NCBI GenBank assembly: GCA_023375785.1
Contig: SZWC01004803.1
Location: forward strand, 97,991 to 161,990
Source: Penium margaritaceum
Lineage: Eukaryota; Streptophyta; Zygnematophyceae; Desmidiales; Peniaceae
Length of the DNA stretch: 64,000 nt
Direction of reading: 5' to 3'
Numbering within the stretch: position 1 is the stretch's first letter; the number at the start of each line of letters is the position of its first letter. Shown here piece after piece: positions 44,336-56,800 of the stretch. The notes under the pieces are model-generated. The model ran no database searches. It was given only the letters and a program-made list of their open reading frames with translations, and was not told the origin of the DNA. The translations under genes were made by a program, and so were the position numbers.

Positions 44336-46844
44336 CATACAGAGCTTTCAGCAGAAGCCACACCCGGTCAGTGCCATCATCGAAGCCCAGTGGTTGTTTG
44401 ACATACAGCTCCTCTTCCAAGGGGCCATTCAAAAAGGCATTTTTCACGTCCATTTGATGAATCTCCCAGTCCCCGTGAGCGGCAACCCCAAGCAGGACAC
44501 GACTCGCGGTGTACTTGCCTACTGGGGCATACATGTCTGTAAAGTCTTGACCAGGTACTTGGTGAAATCCCTTGGCCACAAGGCGTGCCTTATATTTCTC
44601 AAGAAGACCATACAGGTTCTTCTTGACCTTGTACACCCACTTCAAATCAATTGCCTTCCGTCCAGGTGGGAGTGGGAAGAGATCGTAAACACCATGCTCA
44701 AGCAGGGCGTTCAACTCGTCAGCCATTGCTTTCTCCCACTCCATAGAGTCAGGGCGATTCCTTGCCTCTTCAACCGTCACTGGTTCCGTGAGAGGAGTGT
44801 CAAGACTAGTTGGACCGACGGTGTGATAGAACTGTCTGTAGTTGACTCTTGCCACATTACGTTGCAATCGGCGGACAGGGTCGGGCTGTGAGGCAGTATC
44901 TATGCCTGGCACAGTGTGCGACGTCGGTGCATCTGGAGTTGTGTGAGTGTCGGTGGAGCTAGATGACACCTCATGAGCATCACCCGGCAGTTCTGTGGAC
45001 TGCGGTTGGTTGGACTGCACTGTGGCAACAGGGACAAAGACTGGAACACTGACATACTCTGGGTATCGGTCAAGGATTGTGAGTATTGGTACCTGCTTCA
45101 GAGTCTTGAAGACCCTGTATGGCATGTGCTCCAAGAATGAGGCATCCCGACTCTCAACAAATGAATGATGAACGGGATCCCAAAACCTCCATGCTTTTGA
45201 AGCATGTGAGACTCCCATGAAGACACACCATCGGCCGCGTGGACTCAGTTTATGACTCCATTGTGGTTCTGCAAACCACACACATGCCATCGTACCCCAC
45301 ACCCGGGCAGGACGTAGATCTGCCCGTTGCTTGAACCACCTTTCCCATGGGGTGACTGACTTTTGCAAGGGTCCTTGGGGCACCCGGTTCCAGACCCAGG
45401 TGATGTACTTAACAGCCTCTTCCCAGAACCCAAAGGACAAACCCGACTCGGCCAGTAGAGTGCGAAGTGCGTCCCCCAATGTTCTATGCCACCTTTCAGC
45501 CACTCCATTTTCTTGAGGAGTGTATGGTGCTGTGGTTTGATGCACAATCCCCTTGGACTTGAGCTCAGTTTCCAGAGGGCCGAGAAATTCACCACCCCGG
45601 TCTGTGCGCAAGATGCGTAGAGGGCAACCAGTTTGCCTCTCAGCCAAGGGAATCCATTCCATAATTGCGCGTTGTGCGTCAGCTTTGGTTTTCAGCAAGA
45701 AGGCCCAACGAAAACGACTGTAGTCGTCTGTCAGTGTCAGTAGGTACTGTGTCGCATACTGCACCGAGGGGACTGGCATGGGTCCTGTGAGATCCGCATG
45801 CACGAGTTCCAGTGGTTTCGTGCTTGCTCGTTGTGAGACAGGGAAACTCTGTCGGTGTGCTTTGCCTTCTTGACAGTCTAGGCATGCCGTTGCCTTCAAA
45901 CCATGTGGACAGTCTTGGGGACTCAGGCCATGAGCAGGTTGATGTTTCTGCGGTTTGGTGATCAGTTCAGTATTGATATGTGCTAGTCGCCGATGCAAGA
46001 GACAAGTGTGCTGCGGGTCCGTACTGGTCATGACATGTGCTTGTGCTTGGTCTGATGGAAGGGCAGGAAACAGTGTCAGTCGGTACAACATGTCATCATG
46101 CAGTAACCCGTCAGCCAGCAGTTCCCCATTTGCACCATAGAGCATGCACTTCTGATCACGGATAAGTGTGGAAATGCACGCTTGCCTGTCTAATTGCCCC
46201 CCCAACAGCAGGTTCACCTTAAGCTGAGGGACATACAGGACACCAGTCAGCCACATGACCCCACCAGGCGCTTGGAGCGCCACCGTCCCGATGCCCTCAA
46301 CCCTTAGCACCTCCCCAGACCCAGTCCAAACACCATGCACATCATGCGTAGCGTACAACGATGCAAACAAGCGGCGATGCGGAGACATGTGACGTGAGGA
46401 TGCTGTGTCAAGCAACCATTTGTGCATGGGCAGTGTGTGCGATGTGGTCACATATGTGTGCCCAAGTCGCGGACCTGGGTGCTGAGTCGTTGCTGAGGGC
46501 TCTGGTGGGTGCAGATCTGGAAGCGTCCCCTGAGAGTCATTAGCGGTCGCGGCCTCCATGGTGTCTTACACGCGCTGTGCCCACTCCGGCACTGGGACTG
46601 GTGCCGCGGCAAATGGCGGAACATAGTAGGGCCCAGGGTATGCGAATGGCCCTGGGGTCGGCTGCTGCTGCACGTACTGCTGCTGAGGAGGAAAACCCAT
46701 GGTGGCTACTGCCATAGCCGGGAGCGCATTTTGTCCGGGAACGTTAGGTCCTCCAGGCTGACTGGGTGGTAAGTAGACCGGACAAAACTGTTGCTGCTGA
46801 GGCTGATGCTGCCACTGTTGCTGCTGCCACTGCTGCTGCTGCGT
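44336..46844 (-). pseudogene. Copia H Pol: protease, integrase, partial RT
   Basis: After the Gln/Pro-rich segment and a second stop (TAA near 46566) the frame is open from 46559. Protease has WLLDTASSRHM, with DTA where DSG is usual. The integrase finger (LLHRRLAHI, then CLDCQEGKA) and core Asp-Asp-Glu (HADLTGP, RTDRGGEF, NGVAERW) look intact. An acidic linker follows, then RT with WVYKVKKN, EKYKARLVAKGF and HQMDVKNAFL. It is cut after LLLKALY at 44336, before YVDD. The open frame runs on artificially through LTR Z into satellite to 43986. Confidence 0.93.
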
Positions 46845-47822
46845 CTACTGCCTCGCCATCATTTGGCGTTGGAGTGTGGGGCACCTCCGCCAGAAGTGCC
46901 CCATCTGGTTGTAGTAGCTGCACCGCTGTGTCTCATGACCACCACCGCGGCAGCCACCACGACCGCCACCGCGGCCGCCCCCCCGGCCTCCGCTGCTGGG
47001 GGAAGCTTGACCGCCACCCCCATAACCTCCAGTCTGCGCATAAGTGTAATGGGCGGCAGCTGCAGCTGCTGTGGAGGTGCTCTGGTGCGAATATGCGGCC
47101 GGTGCAGCTGACAACATGTCACGCGCTTCACCCTTCAGAATGTATTCGTAGTTCCGCAGTTCCTTGAAGATGGTCGAGAGGTCGATGCTCTCGATCTCTG
47201 CCACTGGATGGCGACGAAAGATGTCACGCCGAAACTCCTTGTACCGTGCGCCGAGATGGAGCAGCACTACGTCCAGCCACTCCAGGATGGAACACGGAGC
47301 ACCAAGGCCGAGCAGGCATCGGTGTATGTCCATCGCGTCGTCCCAGTACTCAGCGATTGGCGCTCCAGGCTTAGGGTACAGGTTGCACAGGCAGTCTGGA
47401 AGAGTCACCACAAGGGTCATGCCCTGCTCCTCATATCCGGTGGAGAGGTGCCTCCAAGTGTCATGTGGTCGAGGTGCGCCACTGCGGGGGTTGGATGGGT
47501 CTTCACCCTTCCCTCCGAAGCGGAAATGGCGCAGGGCGTGCAGCTGAGTATCAACGAGAGCACGGAGTACTGCGTTGAAGGCAAGGAGCAACACGAGATC
47601 ACTTGTGGCGTCCGGCGGAGGGTTGAGGTAATACTCCTCCAACCCATGCTCAGCTGCCGAAGACAAGAAGAGGTCCTTCCAGGCTAGGAACTTTCGGCTG
47701 CCCAGCGTTGGGGGAGAGAGTTCTCGCTGCCCGAGGCCTAGCTGCACCATGGCGGCGGCGGTGAGTGTCACGGCCGCCGGGTCGACATTGCCGCAGCCCT
47801 CTACTTCGCTCATGATGACCAA
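46845..47822 (-). pseudogene. Copia H Gag, ends at premature TAG
   Basis: 325 residues. A UBN2-like Gag core (about residues 30-230, with 'FLAWKDLFLSSAAEHGLEEYY' spaced aromatic residues and an ELRNYEYIL segment) is followed by a Gly/Arg-rich linker and a zinc knuckle CSYYNQMGHFWRRC near residue 305, in which the second Cys is Tyr. The frame ends with TAG after ARQ, within a Gln-rich run that continues in frame downstream (QQQQWQQQQW), so the stop probably replaced a CAG and Gag-Pol was once one polypeptide. The start at 47822 is the first Met of the open frame, about 490 bases after the primer site. Confidence 0.88.
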
Positions 47823-48306
47823 GGAAAGATGCCTAGCGCTTCTCTAGCCTCAGGGAAGGCGGTAACACACACCCTTCTCCTTCAGATGAGGACAAGAGGG
47901 CCGGCCAAATTTCGGCAGCAATTCGCCGGGCCCACTTTGGGCCCAGATTTCTGCCGAGAGCCCAGAGCTCTACAGAAATCCGCCGGGGTAGTCGCTAGAC
48001 CCTGCACAGCCACCCCAGCCGCCCCTGCCACGTTGCCCAACCCAAAAATCACGGGTGGACACTCCGGAGTGACGGAAAGAGGATGTGGACGCAGGAATCA
48101 TCGCTCCCACCCTCTCCCAAGCCTTCTTGACTTGAGAGAAGGCTTCCCTGGCCTCGCGCGCTGTCCCTTGACATGCTCGACGCTCTCTTGCGGCCTGTGC
48201 GCTCTCCTACGCCTCGCTGACCCTCGCCAAAGTTGCGTGCCTATGGCGGCCACCACCTTTTTCGGCTCCTACGGTCAGCTCTCTCGCGCTTTAGGCCCTG
48301 GACACA
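47823..48306 (-). other. Copia H leader between primer site and gag
   Basis: About 484 bases of GC-rich untranslated sequence. ORF 47829-48371 on the plus strand overlaps it and the LTR but has no recognisable motif. Confidence 0.6.
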
Positions 48307-48318
48307 GCTCTGATACCA
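48307..48318 (-). promoter_or_regulatory. Primer-binding site of copia H, tRNA 3'-end type
   Basis: Plus GCTCTGATACCA; minus TGGTATCAGAGC, the standard plant copia primer site complementary to the initiator tRNA-Met 3' end, directly next to the LTR. Confidence 0.9.
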
Positions 48319-48884
48319 TGAGGATTTTTCTACAGTTCCAACGCAACAAACGGCGCGTCAAACGGTGGTGAAACGGCCATGAAATCTCTAGATCTAGTTT
48401 TGCACAAGTGGAAAAAAGTACAAGTATCTGAGTAACAAGTCACTCTACTCTTACGGGTGGGGCTCGCTAGTCGAGCCTCACCCATCGGCCGGCGAGCGAA
48501 GCTCGCCGGCGCACTGCGAGGTTGAGGGCGAACTCGCCCCTTGACCCGGAAAAGGTGCGGCACTAGCCGCGCCTACCCTCGAGTGGCCAATCTAGGCTGG
48601 AAATAAACAAGCCTAGTCTATTCCTAGAAAACAACAACATAACGGTCTCAACTAGGTCTGGTAAGTAAATTCACACTATGATCTACTATAGGTGCAAGGA
48701 CCAAAGTAGGACTTGGAGCAGGCATGGGCCGACGGCCGGTGGGAGACAAATGACGGTGCGGCCAAGGAGAGGGAGGCCGTGCGTCGGAGAATGTCTTGGC
48801 GTCTAGCGTGGATCACCACAGACCGTAGGATCCGCATGCACTGCACACCCACGGCCACACACAGGGCACAAAAAAATGTATACA
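48319..48884 (-). repeat. 5' LTR of copia H
   Basis: About 566 bp; minus strand TGTATACATTTTTTTG to AAAAATCCTCA. The outer boundary is inferred from TG...CA ends and the nearby return of satellite; 11 unassigned bases follow. It contains two strong adjacent hairpins, 48455-48483 (12-bp arms, one mismatch) and 48488-48510 (10-bp perfect arms, GAA loop). Confidence 0.7.
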
Positions 48885-48895
48885 TAGGGTTATGA

Positions 48896-50480
48896 GCTCC
48901 AGTTGTCTTGGGCTTGCTCCAAATGTCTTCGCCTTCCTTGTATTGTCTTTACCTTGTTCCAGGTCTCTTGGGCTTGCTTAAGTTGTCTTGGCCTTGCTTC
49001 AGTTGTCCTTACCTTGCTCCAGTTGTCTTGGACTTGCTCCTGTTGTGTTGCGATCTCTCTAGTTGTCTTTGGCTTGCTCCAGTTGTCTTGGCCTTACTCT
49101 ACTCGTCTTAGGCTTGCTTCAGTTCTCTTTAGATTCCTCCCATTGTCTTGGGCTTGATCCAGTTTTCGTGGCTCTACTCAAGTTGTCTTGAACTTCATTC
49201 AGTTGTCCTGGGCTTGCTCTAGCTTTCTGTGCCTTGATCCAGTTGTCTTTGGCTTGCTCAAGTTGTCTTGGGCTTTCTCTAGTTGTCTTCGGCTTGCTCC
49301 AGTTGTCTTGGGCTAGCTCCAGTTGTCCTGGGCTTGCTCTAGCTGTCTTGGGCTTGTTCCAGTTGTCTTGGGCTTGCTCTAGTTGTCTTGGCCTTGCTCT
49401 AATGGACTTGGGCTTGCTCCAGGTCTCTTGGCCATGCTCCAGGTGTCTTTGGCTTGCTCCAGTTGTCTTGGAATTGCTCCGGCTGACTTGGGCTTGCTCT
49501 AATTGTCTTGGCCTTGCTCCAATTGTTATGGGCTTGCTCTTGTTGTCTTGGGCTTGCTTCAGTTGTCTTGGGTATGATCCTATTGTTTGGGCTTGCTCCA
49601 GTTGTCTTGAAATTGCTCCAGTTGTCTTGGGATTACTCCAGTTGTCTTGGGCTTGCTCTAGCTGTCTTGGGCTTGCTCCAGCTGTCTTCAGCTCTCTCCT
49701 GTTGTCCTTGCATTGCTCCAGTTGTCTAGCCTTTGCTCCTGTTCTTCTTGGGTTGCTCCAGCAGTCTCGGTATTGCTCCAGTTTTCATGGGCTTGCTTTG
49801 ATTGTCTTGGCCTTGCGCGTGTTGTCTTGGCCTTGCTCCAGTTGTCTTGGAATTTCTCCAGTTTTCTGGGACTTTATCCAGTTGTTTTGGCCTTGCTCAA
49901 GTTGTTTTGACTGTTTTAGTTGTCTTGGCCTTGCTCCACTTGTCTTGATCTTGCTCGAGTGTTCTTCCCCTTGCTCTAGTTGTCTTGGCCTTGCTTCAGT
50001 TGTCTTGAATTTTCTCCGGTTGTCTTAGGCTTGCTCCAGTTGTCGTGGCCTTTCTCCGCATGGTTTGGCCTTGCTCCAGTTGTCTTTGCCTTGCTCCAGT
50101 TGTCTTGGCCTTGCTCCAGTTGACTTGGGTTTGTTCCAGTTGACTTGGGTTCGCTCCAGTTGAGTTGGGCTTGCTTCAGTTGTCTTTCCCTTGATCTGGT
50201 TATATTTTCCTTGCTCCATTTGTCCTGGGCTTGCTCCAGTTGTCTTTGCCTTGCTCCAGTTGTCTTGGCCTTGCTCCTTCTGTCTTCGCCTTGCTCCTGT
50301 TGTCTTGAACTTGCTCCTGTTGTCTTAGGCTTGCTCCAGTTGTCTTGGACTTGCTCGTCTTGTCTTAGGCTTGCTGCTGTTGCCTTGGGCTTGCTGCAAA
50401 TTTATTGGGCTTGCTCCAGTTGTCTTCGGCTTGCTCTAGTTGTCTTGGGCTTGCTCCAGTTCTCTTGGGCTTGCTCCAGG
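48896..50480. repeat. 20-bp satellite array, block 8
   Basis: About 79 units, plus orientation, bounded by copia H and an LTR Z copy. The ORF at 49234-50028 is a repeat translation. A two-unit irregularity with missing bases occurs near 49905-49920. Confidence 0.97.
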
Positions 50481-50878
50481 TGTAGAGGTTGAAGTAGAGA
50501 GCTTGAATGGATAGGAGTGCAGTGAGAGAGCGAGAGCATTGGAGTGAAACATTGGGGGAATGAGAAGTAAGAGTGGATGACAAAGAGGGAGAGAGCAATC
50601 AGAGAGAAGAGCAAAGGCACGACAGAATTGAAGGCAAACAGGATGAACATCCACCGTATGTACAGCAGAACAGGAACAACATACAAGCAATGGCTTCTTT
50701 CCGCTAGCTAGACACGGGTGATACACGCCACTTTATTAGGGGATGACTTGGTTTTCGGTTATAACGGTTGGGCTGACCGATGATCTGTTGCCAAGGTGGT
50801 TTGGTCTAGGACCTCAACCTTTATTGAGAGCTCGTTACTTCCAAGCAGTGGCCTATGGCGGAGTCTATCTTTCAGACA
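50481..50878 (-). mobile_element. Isolated LTR of family Z inside satellite
   Basis: 398 bp, TGTAGAGGTTGAAG to ATCTTTCAGACA on the plus strand. It is about 90 bp shorter than the 39719 copy through internal deletions. No target duplication. The right flank TGGACTAAATCCAGTTCTCC resembles the flank at 138 (TGGAAATCCTCCAGTTCTCC), so the junction itself is shared between copies. Confidence 0.72.
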
Positions 50879-53800
50879 TGGACTAAATCCAGTTCTCCTG
50901 GGATTGCTCCAGACTTCTTGGCCTTGCTCTTGTTGTCTTGGTCTTGCTCCAGCTTTCTTGGCCTTGCTCTAGGTGTCTTTTTCTTGCTCTTGTTGTCTTG
51001 GGCTTGCTTCAGTTGTCTTTGGCTTGCTCTAGCTGTCTTTGCCTTGCTCCAGTTGTCTTGGGCTTGCTCCAATGGTATCGGGCTTGCTCCAGTTGTCTTG
51101 GGCTTGATCCAGTTGTCTTGAACTTGCTCCATTTGTCTCGGGCCTTGTCCGGTTATCTTGGGCTTGCTCTGGATTTCTTGGCCTTGCTCTAGTTGTCTCG
51201 GGCTTGCTCTTGTTGTCTTTTGCTTGCTGCAGTTGTCTTGGGCTTGCTCGAGTTTTCAGCTTGATCTAGTTGTCTTGGGCTTGCTCTAGTTGTCTACGGC
51301 TTGCTCAAGTTGTTTTGGGCTTGCTCCAGATGTCTTGGGTTTGCTCCAGTTGTCTTGGCCTTGCTCAAGTTGACTTGGGCTTGCTCCATATGGCTTGGCC
51401 TTGCTCCAGCCGTCTTTGCCTTGCTCCATTTGTCTTGGGATTGCTCCAGTTGTCTTGGGTTTGCTCCAGTTCTCTTGGCCTTGCTCCAGTTGTCCTGGGC
51501 TTGCTCTAGTTTTCTTAGCCTTAATCAAGTTATCTTGGGTTTGCTCTGATTCTCTTGGGCTTGCTCTAGTTGTCTTGGGCTTGCTCTAGTTTTCTTGGAC
51601 TTGCTCTAGTTGTCTTAGGCTCGCTCGAGTTGTCTTGGAAATGCTCCAGTTGTTTTGGACATGCTCCAGTTTTCTTGGGCTTGCTCCAGTTTTCTTGCCC
51701 TTGCTCCAGTTGTCTTGGGCTTTCTCCAGTTGTCTTGGGCTTTCTCTAGTTTTCTTGGACTTGCTCAAAATGTCTTGGCCTTGCTCCTATTGTCTTTCAC
51801 TTGATCCAGGTCTCTTGGGCACGCTCTTGTTGTCTTGGCCTTGTTTAAGTTGACATGGTCTTGATCCACTTGTTTTGGACTTTCTCTTGTTGTCTTGGGA
51901 TTTCTTTAGTTTTCTCTGGCTTGCTCCAGTTGTCTTGGCCTTACTCTACTTGTCTTTGGCCTGTTTCAGTTGTCTTGGGCATGCTTCCACTGTCTTGGGC
52001 TTCCTCCAGTTGTCTTGGGCTTGCTCCAATTGTCTTGGCCTTGCTTCAGTTTTCTTGGCCCTGCTCAAGTTGTATTGGGTGTCCTCCAGTTTTCTTGGGC
52101 TTGCTCCAATTTTCTTTGCCTTGCTCAAGTTGTCTTGGGCTTACTCCAGTTGTTTTGGACTCGCTATAGGTTTCTTAGGATTGCTCCAGTTATCTTTGGC
52201 TTCCCCCAGTTTTCCTTGGCTTGCTCTATTTGTCTTGGGCTTGCTCCAGTTGTCTTGGGATTTCTTCAGTTGTCTTGGGCTTCGTCCAGTTGTCTTGGGC
52301 TTCCTCCATTTTTCCTGGCCTTGCTCCAGTTGTCTTGAGCTTGCTCAAGTTTTCTTGACTGTTCTAGTTGTCTTGGCCTTGCTCCAGCTGTCTTGGCCTT
52401 TCTCCAGTTGTCTTGGTCTTTCTCCAGTTGTCTTAGGCTTGCTTCAGCTGTCTTGGATTTTCTTAAGTTTTCTTGGCATTGCTCTAGTTGTCTTGTGATT
52501 TCTCCTGTTGTCTAGGGATTGCTCCAGTTGTCTTGGACTTGCTCCATTTGTCTTTGACTTGCTCCAGTTGTCTTGTGCTTGCTGCAATTTTCTTGGGCTT
52601 GCTTCAATTGTCTTGGGCTTTCTCCAGTTTTCTTGGCCTTGCTCCAGTTTTCCTGGGCTTGCGTAGGTTATCTTGGGCTTGATCCAGATTTCTTGGTTTT
52701 GCTCCAGTTGCCTTGGGCTTGCTCCTGTCGTCTTGAGCTGGCTCCAGTTGTCTTGGGTTTGCTCCAGTTGTCTTGGGCTTGCTCCAGTTTTCTTGGGCTT
52801 GTTCCAGTTTGCATGGCCTTGCTCCAGTTGTCTTGACCTTGCTCCATTTGTCTTTGTCTTGCTCCTATTGTCTTGTCCTTGCTCCTGTTGTCTTTGGCTT
52901 GCTCAAGTTGTCTGGCCCTTGCTCCAGTTGTTTTGGGCTTGCTCCAGTTGTCTTTGTCTTGCTCCACTTGTCTTTGGCTTGCTCCAGTTGTCTTGGGCTT
53001 GCTCCAGTTGTCCTGGGCTTGATCCAGTTGTCTTGGACTTGCTCCAGTTATCTTTGGCTTGATCTAACTCTCTTGGGCTTACTTTAGTTTTCTTGGGCTT
53101 GCTTTAGTTGCCTTGGAATCTCTCGAATTGTCTTATGTTCACTCTAGTTGTCTTGGAAATGCTCTAGTTGTACTGGACTTGCTACAGTTGTCTTAGGCAT
53201 GCTCCAGTTGTCTTGGGCTTCCTCTAGCTGTCTTGGGCTTGCTCCAGTTGTCTTGGAATTGCTCCAATTGTCTTGGGCTTGCTCCAGTTTTCTTGGGCTT
53301 GCTCCAGTATTCTTGGGCAATCTCCAAATTTCTTTGCCTTGCTCCTGTTCCCTTTGTCTTGATCCAGCTCTCTTGGGCTATCTCAAGTTGTCTTGGCCTT
53401 GCTTCAGTTGTAATGGCCTTGCTCCAGTCGTATTTGACCTGGTACTGTTGTTTTTGGATTTCTATAGTTGTCTTTGGCTTCCTCTTGTTGTCTTGACCTT
53501 GCTGTAGTTGTCTTAGCCTTGCTTCAGTTTTCTTGGGCTTTCTTCAGTTGTCTTGTGCTTCCTCCAGCTGTCGTGGGCTTGCTCCAGTTGTCTTGGCCTT
53601 GCTGTAGTTTTCTTGGGTCTGCTCATGTTGTCTTGGACTTGCTCCAGTCGTCTTGGGCTTGCTCCAGTTGTCTTTGCTCTGCTCCAGTTGTTTTGGGCTT
53701 TCTCCAGTTGTTTTGGGCTTGCTCTAGGTGTCTTAGGCTTGCTTCAGTTGTCTTGGGCTTGCATCAGTTGTCCTTGGCTTACTCTACTTGTCTTGGGCTT

Positions 53801-56800
53801 GCTCCTTTTGTCTTGGGCTTGCTCTAGTTGTCTTGGCCTTGCTCCAATGGACTCGGGCTTGCTCCTGCTGTCTTGGGCTTGCTTCAGTTGTCTCGGGATT
53901 CATCAAGTTGTCTTGGGTTTGCTCCAACTGTCTTGACCTTGCTCCAGGTCTTGACCAATTTGTCTTGGGCTTGCTCCAAGTGTCTTCGCCTTGCTCCAGT
54001 TTTGTAGGATTTGCTCCAATTGTCCTTCTCTTGCTCCAGCTGTTTTTGCCTTTCTCCAGTTTTCTTGGACTTGCTCCAGTTGTCTTGGGCTTGCTTCAGT
54101 TGTTTTGGGATTGCTTTAGTTGTGTTGGGCTTTCCCCAGCTGTTTTGGGCTTGCTCCAGTTTTGTTGGGCGTGCTCCAGTTCTCTTGTGCTTGCTCCATT
54201 TTTTTGGGGCTTGCTCCTGTTGTCTTGGGCTTGCTCCAGCTTTCCTGGGCTTGCTGCAGTCATCTTGGTCTTGCTTCAGTTTCTTTTGACTTTCTCCAGT
54301 TGTGTTGGGCTTGCTCCAAATGTCTTGGGCTTGTTCCAGTTATCTTGGCTATACTCCAGTTGTCTTGGGCTTGCTCCAAGTGTCTTGGCCTTGCTCCAGT
54401 TTTCTTGGGCAACCTCAGTTGTCTTGGGATTCCTCGAGTTGTCTTGGCCTTGCTCCATTTGTCTTGGGCTTGCTCCGGCTGTCTTGGGCTTGTTCAAATT
54501 GTCTTTGGGTTACCCCATTTGTCTTGGCATTGCTGCAGTTGTCTTGGGCTTGCTCTAGTTATCATGGGCTTGCTCAAGTTGTCTTGGGATTGCTCTAGAT
54601 GTCTTGGGCTTGCTACAGTTATCTTGGGCTTGCTCCATTCGTCTTGGGATTTCCCACATTTCCTTAGACTTGCTCCAGTTGTCTTGGTCTTGCCTCAGTT
54701 GTCTTGGTCACTCTCTTGTTGTCTTAGGCTTGCTCTAGTTTTCTTGGGCTTGAACCAGTTGTCTTGCCCTTGCTCCAGTTGTCTTGGGCTTACTCTTTTT
54801 GTCTTGGGTTTGCTCCAGTTGTCTTGGGCTTGCTCCAGTTGTATTGGGCTTGCTCCAGTTGTCTTGGGCTTGCTCCAGTTTTTTTGGGATTGCTCTATTT
54901 GTCTACGCTTGCTCCAGTGGCCTTCGGATTGCTCCAGTTGTCTTGGCCTTGCCCCAATTGTCTTGGACTTTTTCTTGTTGTCTTGGAATTGCTCCAGGTG
55001 TATTGCTCCTGTTATCTTGGGCTTGCTCAAGGTCTCTTGGGCTTGCTCTAGTTGTCTTAGCCTTTCTCCAATTGTCTTGGGCTTGCTCCACTTCTTTTGG
55101 CCTTGCTCCTGTTGTCTTTGGCATGCTCTTGTTGTCCTGGCTTGCTCCAGTTTTGTTGGCCTTGCTCCAGTTGCCTTGACCTTTCTCAAGTTATCTTGAA
55201 CTTGTTCTAGTCTTCTTAAGCTTTCTCCAGTTGTCCTGAGCTTGCTCCAGTTGTCTTCGGCTTGCTCCTGTTCTCTTGGGCTTGTTCCATTTGTCTTTGG
55301 CTTGTTTCACTTGTCTTGGGGCTTGCTGATGTTGTCTTGGACATGCACCAGTTGTCTTGGCTTTGCTCCAGTTGTCTTGGGCTTGCTCTAGTTGTATTAG
55401 GCTCGCACCGGTTGTCTTTCCCTTGCTCCGTTTTTCCTGGTCGTGCTTCACTTGTCCTGGCTTTGGTCAAGTTATCTTGGAATTTCTTTAGTTGTCTTGG
55501 ACTTGGTCCAGTGTTGTTGGGCTTGCTCCAGTTGTCTTGGCCTTGCTCTAGATGTCTTCGCCTTGCTCCAGTTTCCTTGACCTTGCTCCAGTTGTCTTAA
55601 GATTGATCCTGTTTCCTTGGGCTTGCTCTTGTTGTCTTGAGCTCGCTTAAGGTGTCTTAGCCCTTCTCTTGTTTTCGAGGCCTTGATCAAGTTATCTTTG
55701 GCTTGCTGCAGTTGTCTTGGCCTCACTACAATTCTCTTAGGCTTATTCAAGTTTCCTTGGGCTTGTTCCAGTTGTCTTGGCCTTGCTCCAGTTGTGTTGG
55801 CCTTGTTCCAGTTGTCTTGGCCTTGCTTTTGTTTTCTTGGCCTTCCACCAGTTTGCTTGCGATTGCTCCAGTTTTCTTAAGCCTGCTCCAGTTGTGTTGG
55901 CCTTTCTCCAGTTGTCTTCGCCTTGCTCCAGTCATCTTGGACTTGGCACAAGTTGTATTGGCTCTGTTCCAACTGCATTGGCATTGCTCCAGTTGACATA
56001 GTCTTCCTCCAGTTGTCTCGGGCTTTCTCCTATTTTCTTTTCCTTGCTCTAGCTATCTTGGGCTTGCTCCAGATGTCTTGGCCTTGGTCCAGTTGTTGGG
56101 CTCGCTCCACTTGTCTTGGCCTTGGTCCAGTTGTCTTGGACTTGCTCCAGTTCTCTTCCAATTCCTCCAAGTTTCTTGGGTTTACTCCAGTTGTCTTGGG
56201 ATTGCTCTACTTAGCTTGGGGTTGCTCCAGTTTTCTTACGCTTGCTTCAGTTTTCTTCGGCTTGCTCCAGTTGTCTTGGGCTTGTTCCAGTTGTCTTGGG
56301 ACTACTCCAGCTGTCTTGGGTTTGGTTCAGTTGTCTTGGACTTGATCCAGTTGTCTTGGGCTTGCTCCAGTTGTCTTGGGAACACTCCAGTTGTCTTTGG
56401 CTTGCTCCAGTTGTCTTGGGCTTGCTTTAGTTGTATTGGCCTTGCTCCAGTTGTCGTGGGCTTTCTCTAGTTGTCTTGGGATTGCTCCAGCTGTCTTGGG
56501 CTTGCTCCTGTTGTCTTAAGCAAGCTCTAGTTGTATTGGTCTTGCTCTAGTTGTCTTGGGCTTTCTCTAGTTGTCTTGGCCTTGTTCCAGTTGTCTTGAC
56601 TTTTCTCAAGGTTTCTTGAACTTGCTCAAGTTTTCTTGAACTTGCTCCTGCTGACTTGGGCTAGCTCTAGTTGTCTTGAGCTTGCTCCTGTTTTCTTGGC
56701 CTTGCTCAAGTCGTCTTGGAATTGCTTCATTTGTCTTGGGCCTGCTCAGTTTTCTTATACGTGCTCCAGTTGTCTTGTTCTTGCTCCAGTTGTCTTGGGT

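Larger units (their letters stand above)
44336..48884 (-). mobile_element. 3'-truncated copia H, separate lineage
   Basis: On the minus strand: 5' LTR (48319-48884), primer-binding site (48307-48318), leader (47823-48306), gag-pol in one frame (47822-44336) broken off inside RT. C-terminal RT, RNase H and 3' LTR are missing at the junction with LTR Z. Proteins are only distantly related to A, B, D and E, and priming is of the tRNA 3'-end type. Confidence 0.92.
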
